Of a stretch of 64,000 nt of DNA, positions 43,248 to 51,571 are shown piece after piece. The stretch is taken from contig NZ_LT629696.1 in assembly GCF_900100265.1 (NCBI RefSeq), positions 434,001-498,000 on the forward strand, in the 5' to 3' direction. Numbering within the stretch: position 1 is the stretch's first letter; every line of letters starts with the position of its first letter. The position numbers and the translations under genes were made by a program. The stretch comes from Leifsonia sp. 466MF. GTDB lineage: Bacteria > Actinomycetota > Actinomycetes > Actinomycetales > Microbacteriaceae. The notes under the pieces were generated by a model. That model saw only the letters and a program-made list of their open reading frames with translations, ran no database searches and was not told where the DNA came from.

Positions 43248-44669
43248 TCAGGGTCGATCGAGTTGTGCCCGGGTTCGCGCCAGGGGCCGGATGCGGATGA
43301 AGTACCACAGGACGCCGAGTGCGAGAACGACCAGTCCGGAGTATCCGGCGACGTTGTTCTGAGCAGGCAGGGTGAGCGCCAAATCCATCACGATGATCCA
43401 GAGGATCGCCAGCACGCCGATCGGCTTGAACCAGCGGCCGAGGCTGAAGCCGTCGGCGGGCTGCACGATGCCGGTCCTATTCCACATGCCCGCGATGATG
43501 ATCAGCGCGTAGGAGGTGTAGACGGCGACCGAGGACACGCTGGTGATGATGGCTTCGATTTGTGCGCCGAGGGTGAACAGGATGGAGATGACGGTGGCTG
43601 CGATGATCGCCACGTACGGCACCCGGTTGATGGTGCTCACCTTCACCAGGTGCTTGGAGCCTGGCAGCACGGAATCGCGAGCCATGGACCAGCCAAGACG
43701 AGAGACGGCTGCGAGGTTGATGAGCCCGCAGGCGAAGATGGCGATGAACACCAGGACCATGAAGAGCGAGGACACCACGTTCCCGAAATGCGCTTCGACG
43801 ATCGCCAGCAGCGGCGTCGGCGATGCCTGGATCTCTTGGACGTTCGGGATGGCCAACGTGAAGCCGAGTAGGACGACGAATCCTCCGATGGCGGAGATCA
43901 AGACGGAGTTCACGATCGCCTTCGGAACGGATTTTGTCGGTTTTCCGCTTTCTTCGGCGAGATCCGCGGCGCCTTCGAATCCGGTCAGTGTGTATGCGGC
44001 CGTCAGCGAGGACAGTGCGAACCCGCCCAAGCCGGCTGTCGCGGCGCCGGTGTTGCTGAAGAGGTCTACGTGTGTGCCGCCGTTGAGGAAGACCCATACG
44101 AACAGGGCCAGCCCCACCAGGAGGGTGCCGACGATTTCCGCGACGACGGAGAAGTTGTTCAGGGCGCTGGCGAACCGCAGCCCGACAAGGTGGATGACCG
44201 CCCAGGCAACGAGGGTGACGATAGTGACGGCGACGATTGTCCCGGTGCTCGAGCCCATTCCTACGAACGGGCAGAAGTAGGACGCGAACGCATAGGCGAC
44301 CCCGGCGGTCCCGGTGAGCCAGCCGACCAACGCCAGCCATCCGGGGAACCAGCCATACCCGAGGCTGACCATGCGGGCGGACCATTGGTAGGCGTAACCG
44401 GCGAGCGGAACGCGGGTCGCGAGGTGGGCCAGTGTCAGGGCGATGAGCACGTTGCCTAGGCCGACGATGGGCCAGGTCCAGACGAAGACCGGCCCCGCAG
44501 CGTTGAGGCCGAAGCCGTAATTGGCGAACAGGCCGGTGGTGATCGACATGAGTGAGAACGACACGGCGAACGTGGAGAAGAAGCCGAGCGTTCTTCGCAG
44601 TTCCGATTTGTATCCGAACTGGGTCGTTTCCTCGCCGTCGACGAGGGTCGGGTTCTCGGATGATGACAT
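43248..44669 (-). CDS. APC-superfamily amino acid/amine permease (first)
   Basis: A 473-residue membrane protein with about 12 helices. The start region TLGFFSTFAVSFSLMSITTG and GFEGAADLAEESGKPTKSVPKAI are typical of the BAT/GABA-permease branch of the APC superfamily. ATG 44669 is preceded by AAAGGAG 7 bases away. Its start lies 50 bases after the stop of the second NagB gene, so it is probably the last gene of that operon and imports its amine- or amino-sugar-type substrate. Confidence 0.9.
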   Translation of the reverse strand: MSSSENPTLVDGEETTQFGYKSELRRTLGFFSTFAVSFSLMSITTGLFANYGFGLNAAGPVFVWTWPIVGLGNVLIALTLAHLATRVPLAGYAYQWSARMVSLGYGWFPGWLALVGWLTGTAGVAYAFASYFCPFVGMGSSTGTIVAVTIVTLVAWAVIHLVGLRFASALNNFSVVAEIVGTLLVGLALFVWVFLNGGTHVDLFSNTGAATAGLGGFALSSLTAAYTLTGFEGAADLAEESGKPTKSVPKAIVNSVLISAIGGFVVLLGFTLAIPNVQEIQASPTPLLAIVEAHFGNVVSSLFMVLVFIAIFACGLINLAAVSRLGWSMARDSVLPGSKHLVKVSTINRVPYVAIIAATVISILFTLGAQIEAIITSVSSVAVYTSYALIIIAGMWNRTGIVQPADGFSLGRWFKPIGVLAILWIIVMDLALTLPAQNNVAGYSGLVVLALGVLWYFIRIRPLARTRAQLDRP

Positions 44670-44719
44670 TCTGGTGCTCCTTTGCGTGAATGGTTGGGGG
44701 TGGGGCGGGAGGGATTCGG

Positions 44720-45484
44720 TCAGGCGCGTGCAGGCTGCCGCGGGGTGGCGGCAGGGCCGGCATTGATGAGCTTCATTGCCGCCTGGATGTCCGCGATGAT
44801 GACCACGTCGGGGTGGAGTTGCAGGGCGGAGGCGGGGCACGCCCAGGTCACTGGGCCGAGTATGGCGTCTGCGAGAGCATCAGCTTTCGCGGCGCCATGG
44901 GCGACCAGCAGCAGGGTGGCGGCGTTCAGAATCGTGCCGACGCCTTGGGTGATGCAGTGGGTGGGGACCTCGGACAGCGAGGGGAAGAATCGGCTATTGT
45001 CACGGCGGGTCTGTTCGGTCAGCTCAGCGACGTGGGTTCGGCTGGACAGGCTGCTGAAGGGTTCGTTGAAACCGATGTGCCCGTTTACTCCGATCCCTAA
45101 GAGCTGCAGATCCACTGCTGCGTCTCTCACCAGCTCGTCGTAGCGCCGGGCTGCCGCGTGTGGGTCAGGCGCCCAGGCATCCGGTGTGTGCAGCGCTCCG
45201 TCGGGAAGCCCGAGCGGACGGGCGAGGGTCTGAAGGAGGGTCTGACGATAGGTCGCGGGAGAACCCTGCGGGAGCCCGATGTACTCGTCAAGGGCGAAAG
45301 CATTGATGTCAACACTGTCGAAGAGCGTGCGGTGGTTCTCGGCGAGGCTGACATAGGTGGCCAGAGGTGAGGATCCGGTGGCGACCCCGAGCCGGAACTC
45401 CCGCCGCCCGGACATGTGCTTTGCGATTTCGTCGGCTGCCATGCGCCCGACAGCCGAGGGGTCGTCCGCGACAATCAGCTCCAT
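44720..45484 (-). CDS. nagB: Glucosamine-6-phosphate deaminase (second paralogue)
   Basis: A 254-residue NagB-type protein with GVATGSSPLATYV, FALDEYIGLPQGS, GIGVNGHIGFNEPFSSL and CITQGVGTIL. GVNGHIGFNEP retains the catalytic His and Glu of NagB, with Asn in place of the usual Asp in the G-x-D/N-G position, as in many active NagB enzymes. It is divergent enough from the copy at 35632 to have a separate function. AAGGA precedes the ATG, and it overlaps the upstream kinase gene by 10 bases. Confidence 0.88.
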   Translation of the reverse strand: MELIVADDPSAVGRMAADEIAKHMSGRREFRLGVATGSSPLATYVSLAENHRTLFDSVDINAFALDEYIGLPQGSPATYRQTLLQTLARPLGLPDGALHTPDAWAPDPHAAARRYDELVRDAAVDLQLLGIGVNGHIGFNEPFSSLSSRTHVAELTEQTRRDNSRFFPSLSEVPTHCITQGVGTILNAATLLLVAHGAAKADALADAILGPVTWACPASALQLHPDVVIIADIQAAMKLINAGPAATPRQPARA

Positions 45485-46383
45485 GATGGTTCCTTTCGGA
45501 GGGCGAGCTCGCCTGCCGCGATGGCCAACCCGCGCACGACCGCGTCGTGGACGAATTCTCCAGCGCGGATGTCCACGGGGTAGGGGTGGCCGGACAACGT
45601 GAGCTTCAGGTCGTGAATCAACGATGGGGCTGAGCTGACCCCGCCGCCGACGACGATTCGCTCTGGGTCAAGCATCCAGACGATGTTCTCGATCACCTCG
45701 GTCAGCGCGTCGACCGCTCTCACCGCCACCGCGGCGAGGGGACCTGTTGCGGATTCGAAGACGTCGCTCGCTCGAACTCCTCGGCCCGCTACGGCCGCCG
45801 CGGACGCTTCGATCGCTCTGCCGCCGATCTGGTCCTCCAGGATCGACCCTGACCTGGTCCGGATGTAGCCGATCTCGCCTGCGATCCCGTTCTGCCCTCT
45901 CACGAGGCGGCCGCCGACGACGAGGCCGGCGCCGATTCCGGTTCCGAGACCGAGGTATACGCCGTTCTGGACTCCCCGAAGTGCCCCCGAGGTGAGCTCG
46001 GCCTGAGTGGCGAAGTTCACATCGTTTCCGATGACGAAGGGAAGCTGAAGTGTGCGCCGGGCGGTTTCAGGAAGACGCAATGACGTCCAACCGCCGACGT
46101 TCGGGGCGAGGTCGATGCCCTGCTCCTGGACGATGCCCGGGCTTGCGATGGCTGCTGCCGAAACCGCTGCTCCGAACTCCTGCGTTGCCCAGTCGGCCAG
46201 GTGCAGTGCGCGGGCGAAGGCGTCCTCCACGATCGCTTGCGCCGACGCCGAGTGATCGATCGTGTGTCGCTCACGGCGCAACAGGACGCCCGCGGGTGTC
46301 GCGACGGCGACATCGATCTTGGTCCCGCCGAAGTCGATCGCGAGAACGCACTCGGTGTGGTCTACCGGATTGACCTCAGACAT
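45475..46383 (-). CDS. ROK-family kinase-like protein lacking the zinc motif
   Basis: A 302-residue protein with ROK phosphate-binding loop AIDFGGTKIDVAVA, NDVNFATQAEL with the catalytic Asp, GLGTGIGAGLVVGGRLV and GIAGEIGYI. The usual CxCGxxGCxE zinc motif is absent; the corresponding stretch is RSGSILEDQIGGRAI. Zinc-free ROK kinases are known. ATG 46383 is used because it starts shortly before the family core. It overlaps the dehydrogenase gene by 8 bases and NagB by 10. Confidence 0.85.
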   Translation of the reverse strand: MSEVNPVDHTECVLAIDFGGTKIDVAVATPAGVLLRRERHTIDHSASAQAIVEDAFARALHLADWATQEFGAAVSAAAIASPGIVQEQGIDLAPNVGGWTSLRLPETARRTLQLPFVIGNDVNFATQAELTSGALRGVQNGVYLGLGTGIGAGLVVGGRLVRGQNGIAGEIGYIRTRSGSILEDQIGGRAIEASAAAVAGRGVRASDVFESATGPLAAVAVRAVDALTEVIENIVWMLDPERIVVGGGVSSAPSLIHDLKLTLSGHPYPVDIRAGEFVHDAVVRGLAIAAGELALRKEPSWS

Positions 46384-47416
46384 CGCGGGACCACGGTGTT
46401 CCCGGCTCTGACTGGATCCACGTACGAATGGCGTTGCGGAATCCCGGCGTGAGCTCGCGAGCCGAGAGGACCGTGTACCAGAGTCCACTGCGCTGGATGA
46501 CTTCGGGTACGGCGTCGAATGCGCGGTCCACGTCTTCCCAGGTCACACCCATGTCAGCGGGACGATAGGGCACCTCGAGGGTGTCGAGAACACCTCGGAT
46601 CCTGTCCGGTTCGTTGTCCTGCAGGGCGCTCGCGATCAAGATGCCGAGGCCGACAGCCTGACCGTGCAGGAAGGATTTCCCGGTGACGTACTCGAGTGCG
46701 TAGAAGAGGAAGTGATCGGCGCCCTCGATGTGACGAGGATTCCATCCGGCGTTCGCAAACGCGCTCCCGCCGTAGCTGAGCGAGACGACCAGGTGCCGGA
46801 TGCCGTCGTCGGTGAGATCGTGGATCGCCTGGGCATTGTCAACGATGCGCTCATAGGCCTCGCGTGATGCCGCAGCCAGCCGCTCGTCATAGGGCCACTG
46901 GGCCTCGACCGTGCCTTCCGAGGCAGCGAACTTCCAGTCCCAGAGCGCCGTGTGGTAGCACAGCACGTCCGCGGCGCCGGAGCGGGACAGAAGGGCTGGC
47001 GCCGACCGAATCAGGTCGAAATCGACGAAGATCGCCTCGGGCACAGCCCAGCCCACGTACGAGACGATGCCCCCTGTGCGCACCGCACTTCGGTGGCCCC
47101 ACGGTGCGTTGACGCTCAACGCCGTCGGCACCTGGAACAGCGGCTTGCCGCTACGCCAGGCCAGGTATTTGGCCGTGTCAATCGCCTGTCCTCCGCCGAT
47201 ACCGATGATGGTCCCGGCGTCCCGGACGCGGCCGACGAGCTCCTCCAGGTGCGTGCGGTCGAGACCGGCCGACAGCTCCATCGCCCCCTCGAATCCGGCG
47301 ACGTCACGGTAGAGGTGCGTGAGATCCGGCATGGAGACGACCACCAGGGGTCCGTTTGCGATCTTGGGGAGCTCTCCGATGAGTCCTCGCCCGAAGATCG
47401 TGTTCATTTCGCGCAC
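46376..47416 (-). CDS. Iron-containing alcohol dehydrogenase / glycerol-1-phosphate dehydrogenase-like protein
   Basis: A 346-residue NAD-dependent, metal-containing dehydrogenase of the dehydroquinate-synthase-like superfamily. Signatures: IIGIGGGQAIDTAKYLA for NAD binding, VPTALSVNAPWG, and metal ligands in SGAADVLCYH, HIEGADHFLFYALE and FLHGQAVGLG. Closest style is sn-glycerol-1-phosphate dehydrogenase/AraM rather than long-chain alcohol dehydrogenases. Context with a kinase, NagB and APC permease suggests oxidation of a polyol or amino-polyol. The GTG start follows GGAGG by 5 bases. It is the first gene of this operon. Confidence 0.82.
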   Translation of the reverse strand: MREMNTIFGRGLIGELPKIANGPLVVVSMPDLTHLYRDVAGFEGAMELSAGLDRTHLEELVGRVRDAGTIIGIGGGQAIDTAKYLAWRSGKPLFQVPTALSVNAPWGHRSAVRTGGIVSYVGWAVPEAIFVDFDLIRSAPALLSRSGAADVLCYHTALWDWKFAASEGTVEAQWPYDERLAAASREAYERIVDNAQAIHDLTDDGIRHLVVSLSYGGSAFANAGWNPRHIEGADHFLFYALEYVTGKSFLHGQAVGLGILIASALQDNEPDRIRGVLDTLEVPYRPADMGVTWEDVDRAFDAVPEVIQRSGLWYTVLSARELTPGFRNAIRTWIQSEPGTPWSRDV

Positions 47417-47493
47417 GTGCGCCTCCGTCCTATCGAGTATCTGAGAGTGTGCATCATCGAACGGAGCAAGTCAATACTATTAACGTGATCGGA

Positions 47494-48591
47494 ATGCGGG
47501 AAGATTGTGAGGTGAGCGACGAAGCAATCAAACTGGGGCATCAGGGGCGCCACGAAATTGTGCGTCGACACAACGAACGCGCGGTGCTTCGCGCCATCTA
47601 CGATTCGGGACCTTCGAGCAGAGCGGCGATTGCAGCGTCAACCGGCCTTTCAAAACCGACCGCCGGAGCCCTTCTGGAGAACCTGGCCGAGCAGGGTCAC
47701 CTCAGGACCGCGACCGAACTCATCGAAGGCCGAGAACGTCAGACCTTCCACTTCTCGGACGGAATTGGTCTCGCGCTGGGGATTGAGATTGGTGCGTCGT
47801 TCGTGCGTGGCGCGCTTACTGACATCACCGGGAATCGCAGCATCGAACCCGTCGCGCTTCCTACGCCGACCGACCGGAACGACCTCGTCGATGTGGTGCG
47901 CAACGTGTTCTCCGAGGTGCACACCCGAGCTGGCTCCCGGGCGGAAGACGTCAAGACGCTGACGCTTGCGGTGCCTGGCTCGTTGACCGATTCAGGCGCA
48001 GCCATCGCGCTTTCCCCGACGGTTCCCTCGCTGGAAGGGCTGCAACTGACTCGTCGGCTGCAACTGGGAGACGAAGTCGAGATCGCCATCGAGAACGATG
48101 CCAACCTTGCCGCCCTGGGGGAAGGGTGGCGCGGGGCGGCGTTCCCGTCGAAGAACTATGCGGCGGTCTACCTCGCGGCCGGGGTCGGTATGGGTATCGT
48201 CAGCGATGGGCACATTCTGCGCGGCGCACGCGGATTCGCCGGCGAGATCGCGTACCTGCCAATCGGTGCGGACTTACACGACCCGGAAGTGCATGAGCGC
48301 GGTGCGCTGGAAGTTGCCGTAGCAAACGCCGACGTGCGGAGCAACGCCGAGCTCATTCCCCTGCTTGCGCGCACGATCCTCAGCGTTCACGCGATTCTGG
48401 ACCCTGAACTGGTCGTACTTGGCGGGGCGCGTGCGGCGTCTCCCGGGTTGATCGAGGGTGTCCGCTCGGCTGTCCGCGCGATCGTGCCCTTCGAAGTCAG
48501 AATCGAGGCGTCTCCGCTGGGCACGGACGCTGTGCTTATCGGGGCGGTGGCCGACGCGCGGTTGCATCTCTTGAATACCGTTCTGGGGTGA
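47494..48591 (+). CDS. ROK-family transcriptional regulator (second)
   Basis: A 365-residue protein. The winged helix-turn-helix is SSRAAIAASTGLSKPTAGALL, then a ROK domain with ALGIEIGASFVRGALTD, ENDANLAALGEG, AGVGMGIVSDGHILRGARGFAGEIAYL. The cysteine zinc motif is missing, as in the kinase of the same locus. Start choice is uncertain: ATG 47494, or GTG 47512 with GGGAAG upstream. TACTAT at 47475-47480 is a likely -10. Divergent from the dehydrogenase operon, which it presumably regulates. Confidence 0.85.
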   Translation: MREDCEVSDEAIKLGHQGRHEIVRRHNERAVLRAIYDSGPSSRAAIAASTGLSKPTAGALLENLAEQGHLRTATELIEGRERQTFHFSDGIGLALGIEIGASFVRGALTDITGNRSIEPVALPTPTDRNDLVDVVRNVFSEVHTRAGSRAEDVKTLTLAVPGSLTDSGAAIALSPTVPSLEGLQLTRRLQLGDEVEIAIENDANLAALGEGWRGAAFPSKNYAAVYLAAGVGMGIVSDGHILRGARGFAGEIAYLPIGADLHDPEVHERGALEVAVANADVRSNAELIPLLARTILSVHAILDPELVVLGGARAASPGLIEGVRSAVRAIVPFEVRIEASPLGTDAVLIGAVADARLHLLNTVLG

Positions 48592-48616
48592 TTGGGCGAC
48601 GGCGACGGCGCCCAAT
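48591..48616 (+). terminator. Hairpin terminator after the second ROK regulator
   Basis: ATTGGGCG (48591-48598) pairs with CGCCCAAT (48609-48616) around a 10-base loop, beginning exactly at the ROK regulator's stop codon end. Confidence 0.6.
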
Positions 48617-48736
48617 GGACGTGCGCGCCCGAGCGATTCCGACTGCCGGCCTTCCATTCGGAGGTCACATTCCGCAGCGCTCGCTCGACCGAAGGTGCCG
48701 GGCGCCGGGATAGTCAGCGCTCAGCCACCTGATACA

Positions 48737-48768
48737 AGGACAAGTCGCCCAACGGGGTTGCTTGTCCT
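48737..48768 (+). other. Structured leader upstream of the DszC-like gene
   Basis: AGGACAAG (48737-48744) pairs perfectly with CTTGTCCT (48761-48768); the loop contains a second short stem CCC-AAC-GGG. It lies 53 bases before the start codon at 48821. This may be an attenuator or regulatory RNA; it does not match a riboswitch class I can name. Confidence 0.4.
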
Positions 48769-48820
48769 GGGAGCGACGGGCTCCGACGGTCAGGCGATGG
48801 CGCGACCGAAAGGCAAGGCC

Positions 48821-50065
48821 ATGACGATCACGAATCCGGCGATAGAAGCTCCGGCCCCACGCTGGCGGGACGAAGGACGCCCTCACGACAGCGCGGGATG
48901 GATCCGTAGGGCACAGGAAGTCGCTGACATCCTGTCTGTCGACGCCCTTGAGCGCGACCGCGCCAATGCCACCCCCTACACGGAGGTGCAGCTCCTCAAG
49001 GAGTCCGGGCTCGTCACCCTCCTCGGCCCCCGTGAGCACGGTGGCGCCGGGGAGAACTGGGACACCGCGTACAAGGTCATCAGAGCTGTAGCCCGCGGCG
49101 ACGGTTCGATCGGCCAGGTGCTCGGCTACCACTATCTCTGGGCCTGGGCCGCACGCCTGGTCGCCACCGAGGAGCAGATCGCCGCCGTCGAGGAGCTCTA
49201 CACGACGAACAACTTCGTCTTCGGCGGTGCGGTCAATCCCCGGGACTCTGACCTCACCATCCGCGAAGACGGCGATGAACTCGTCTACTCGGGACGGAAG
49301 TCGTTCTCGACCGGCGGTCAGATCTCGGACCTCACGGTGCTCGAAGGGGTCCTCGAAGGCACGGAAACGCACATCTTCGCCATCGTCCCAACGGCACAGG
49401 AGGGCATCGTCTTCGCCGGCGACTGGGACAGCCTGGGACAGCGGCTCACCGAATCCGGGTCCGTGGAGATCAGGGATGTGCGAGTGCCCTGGACGGCCGC
49501 GGCCGGGTTCGTCGAGGGGGAGTTCCAGCCGCTGGTCTACAACACCCTCAACGTCCCCACGATCCAGCTGGTCTTCGCCAACTTCTACCTCGGTATCGCG
49601 CAGGGAGCGCTAGAAGCCGCTTCCTCGTACACGCGCTCCACCACCCGCCCGTGGCCGTATGGAGGCGATAACAAACAGCGGGCCGGCGAGGAGTGGTACT
49701 TGCTCGAAGGGTACGGGGAGCTGCAGTCGAAGCTCTGGGCCGACGAGGCGCTGCTCGATGTTGCGGGCGCGGAGATCAGTGACCTGCTGCACGCGCCGCG
49801 AGAAGGCCTGTCGGAGCGGCGCCGTGGTGAGGTCGCGGTGCGCATCGCAGCTGGGAAGCTGCGGATCGTCGACGATGGCCTGGAGGTGGCCACCAAGATT
49901 TACGAGCTCGCCGGCGCCCGGGCCTCGGCGAGTTCCGTCGGGTTGGACATCTTCTGGCGCAACCTTCGCACGCACAGCCTGCACGATCCGATCGCATACA
50001 AGAAGCGTGAAGTGGGCGAGTACGTCCTCCTCCACCAGATCCCTGAGCCCACCTGGTATACGTGA
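48821..50065 (+). CDS. Acyl-CoA dehydrogenase-fold flavin monooxygenase (DszC/SfnC-like)
   Basis: A 414-residue flavoprotein. The acyl-CoA dehydrogenase fold shows KESGLVTLLGPREHGGAGENW, GDGSIGQVLGYHYLWAW, the middle FGGAVNPRDS and YSGRKSFSTGG, and a C-terminal helical domain ending GLDIFWRNLRTHSLHDPIAYKKREVG. HSLHDP near the C-terminus is typical of the DszC/SfnC group of FMNH2-dependent sulfur-compound or aromatic-amine monooxygenases rather than true acyl-CoA dehydrogenases. Flavin reductase is not nearby. AAAGG precedes ATG 48821 by 7 bases. Possibly used for an organosulfur or amine substrate. Confidence 0.8.
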   Translation: MTITNPAIEAPAPRWRDEGRPHDSAGWIRRAQEVADILSVDALERDRANATPYTEVQLLKESGLVTLLGPREHGGAGENWDTAYKVIRAVARGDGSIGQVLGYHYLWAWAARLVATEEQIAAVEELYTTNNFVFGGAVNPRDSDLTIREDGDELVYSGRKSFSTGGQISDLTVLEGVLEGTETHIFAIVPTAQEGIVFAGDWDSLGQRLTESGSVEIRDVRVPWTAAAGFVEGEFQPLVYNTLNVPTIQLVFANFYLGIAQGALEAASSYTRSTTRPWPYGGDNKQRAGEEWYLLEGYGELQSKLWADEALLDVAGAEISDLLHAPREGLSERRRGEVAVRIAAGKLRIVDDGLEVATKIYELAGARASASSVGLDIFWRNLRTHSLHDPIAYKKREVGEYVLLHQIPEPTWYT

Positions 50066-50090
50066 GGTCGCACGGGCGGTGAGGAGTCTG

Positions 50091-50119
50091 AAACGGCGGC
50101 TGATCATCAGCCGCCGTTT
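50091..50119 (+). terminator. Hairpin terminator after the DszC-like gene
   Basis: AAACGGCGGCTG and CAGCCGCCGTTT form a 12-bp stem around ATCAT and run into TTTC. It lies 25 bases after the stop. Confidence 0.8.
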
Positions 50120-50284
50120 CGTCGTAGAGGCGGGGTGTTCGCCCAGGCAGGGGCCGCCACTCGGCCCAACCATCCGCTAGACGCCATGTACGTTTCGGGC
50201 GTACCGGGTCGACGACGTGTCTAATCGGTCGAGCGTGTCCCGACCCTACCGTGAGACGCAACCGACCCCTGAGGAGGACCCGCG

Positions 50285-51556
50285 ATGCTCTCGATGGAGA
50301 CCGCACGACGGACCACTGCCAACCCGCTCGCTGACGCAACCTCCCAGTTGGATGCCGCGATTGCCAGTCTGGGGTACGACTCCGGTATTCGAGACATGTT
50401 GGCTACGCCTCGTCGCGAGATGACCGTGTCAGTTCCGCTGCGAACCGACGACGGCAGCATCCGGGTCTTCACCGGTCACCGGGTGCAGCACAACCTCTCA
50501 CGAGGGCCGGCGAAAGGCGGACTTCGCTACAGCCCCGATGTCACCCTCGATGAGGTCCGCGCCCTCGCGATGTGGATGACCTGGAAGTGCGCGCTCGTCG
50601 ACATCCCGTATGGCGGAGCAAAAGGCGGCATCACCATCGACCCGCGCGCCCACTCCGAGGCCGAACTCGAACGCGTCACGCGGCGCTACACCAGCGAGAT
50701 CCTCCCCATAATCGGTCCGGAACGCGACATCCCGGCTCCCGATATCGGGACGTCGGAGAAGACCATGGCCTGGATCATGGACACCTACTCCGTCGCCACC
50801 GGATACACGGTTCCCGGCGTGGTGACGGGCAAGCCGCTGGCCCTCGGCGGCTCCCTGGGCCGTGCCAGCGCGACCTCTCGCGGTGTGGCGCACGTGGCCC
50901 TCGCCGCCCTCCAGCACCGCGGTATCTCCTGCATCGGTGCCACTACCGTCGTGCAAGGCTTCGGCAAGGTCGGCCGCGACGCAACCCGGTTCCTGACCGA
51001 AGCGGGGGCGCGGGTGGTGGCGATAGCCGACCAATACGGTGCCATCTACAACGCAGGCGGGATCGATCCGGACCGCCTCGGCGCACATGTGGACGCCACC
51101 GGATCCGTGGTCGGCTTCGCCGGTTCCGAGCCGATCGACGCCGCCGCCGCGCTCGAACTGCACGTCGACCTCTTGATCCCTGCCGCAGTCGAAGGTGTGC
51201 TCACCGCCGAGAACGCACCACGGATCACCGCCCGCGTCATCGTCGAAGGAGCGAATGGGCCGACCACCACGGCCGCGGACCGGATCTTCCTCGCCAACGA
51301 CCAGTTGGTCGTCCCCGACATTCTCGCCAACTCCGGCGGGGTGATCGTCTCCTACTTCGAGTGGGTACAGGCCAACCAGGCCTACTGGTGGGGAGTGGAA
51401 GAAGTCGAATCCCGGCTGCGTTCGCGGATGCTCTCGACCTGGCGCAATGTCCTCGACTATTCCGATAAGCGCCGGCTGACCTTGCGCGAAGCCGCGACCG
51501 CGCTCGCCGTCGAGCGGGTCGCCGAAGCACACCGTCTTCGTGGCATGTACCCGTGA
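50285..51556 (+). CDS. gdhA: Glutamate dehydrogenase (Glu/Leu/Phe/Val family)
   Basis: A 423-residue NAD(P)-dependent amino acid dehydrogenase. The substrate-binding lysines are in RGPAKGGLRY and DIPYGGAKGGI with the active-site MTWKCALVD; nucleotide binding is in VVQGFGKVGRDATRFL. Length fits hexameric, small-subunit NAD-type GDH. It interconverts glutamate and 2-oxoglutarate plus ammonia. GAGGAGG precedes ATG 50285 by 7 bases. In this neighbourhood of permeases and amide hydrolases it probably handles amino nitrogen. Confidence 0.92.
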   Translation: MLSMETARRTTANPLADATSQLDAAIASLGYDSGIRDMLATPRREMTVSVPLRTDDGSIRVFTGHRVQHNLSRGPAKGGLRYSPDVTLDEVRALAMWMTWKCALVDIPYGGAKGGITIDPRAHSEAELERVTRRYTSEILPIIGPERDIPAPDIGTSEKTMAWIMDTYSVATGYTVPGVVTGKPLALGGSLGRASATSRGVAHVALAALQHRGISCIGATTVVQGFGKVGRDATRFLTEAGARVVAIADQYGAIYNAGGIDPDRLGAHVDATGSVVGFAGSEPIDAAAALELHVDLLIPAAVEGVLTAENAPRITARVIVEGANGPTTTAADRIFLANDQLVVPDILANSGGVIVSYFEWVQANQAYWWGVEEVESRLRSRMLSTWRNVLDYSDKRRLTLREAATALAVERVAEAHRLRGMYP

Positions 51557-51571
51557 GGGCCTGAGTCCTCG

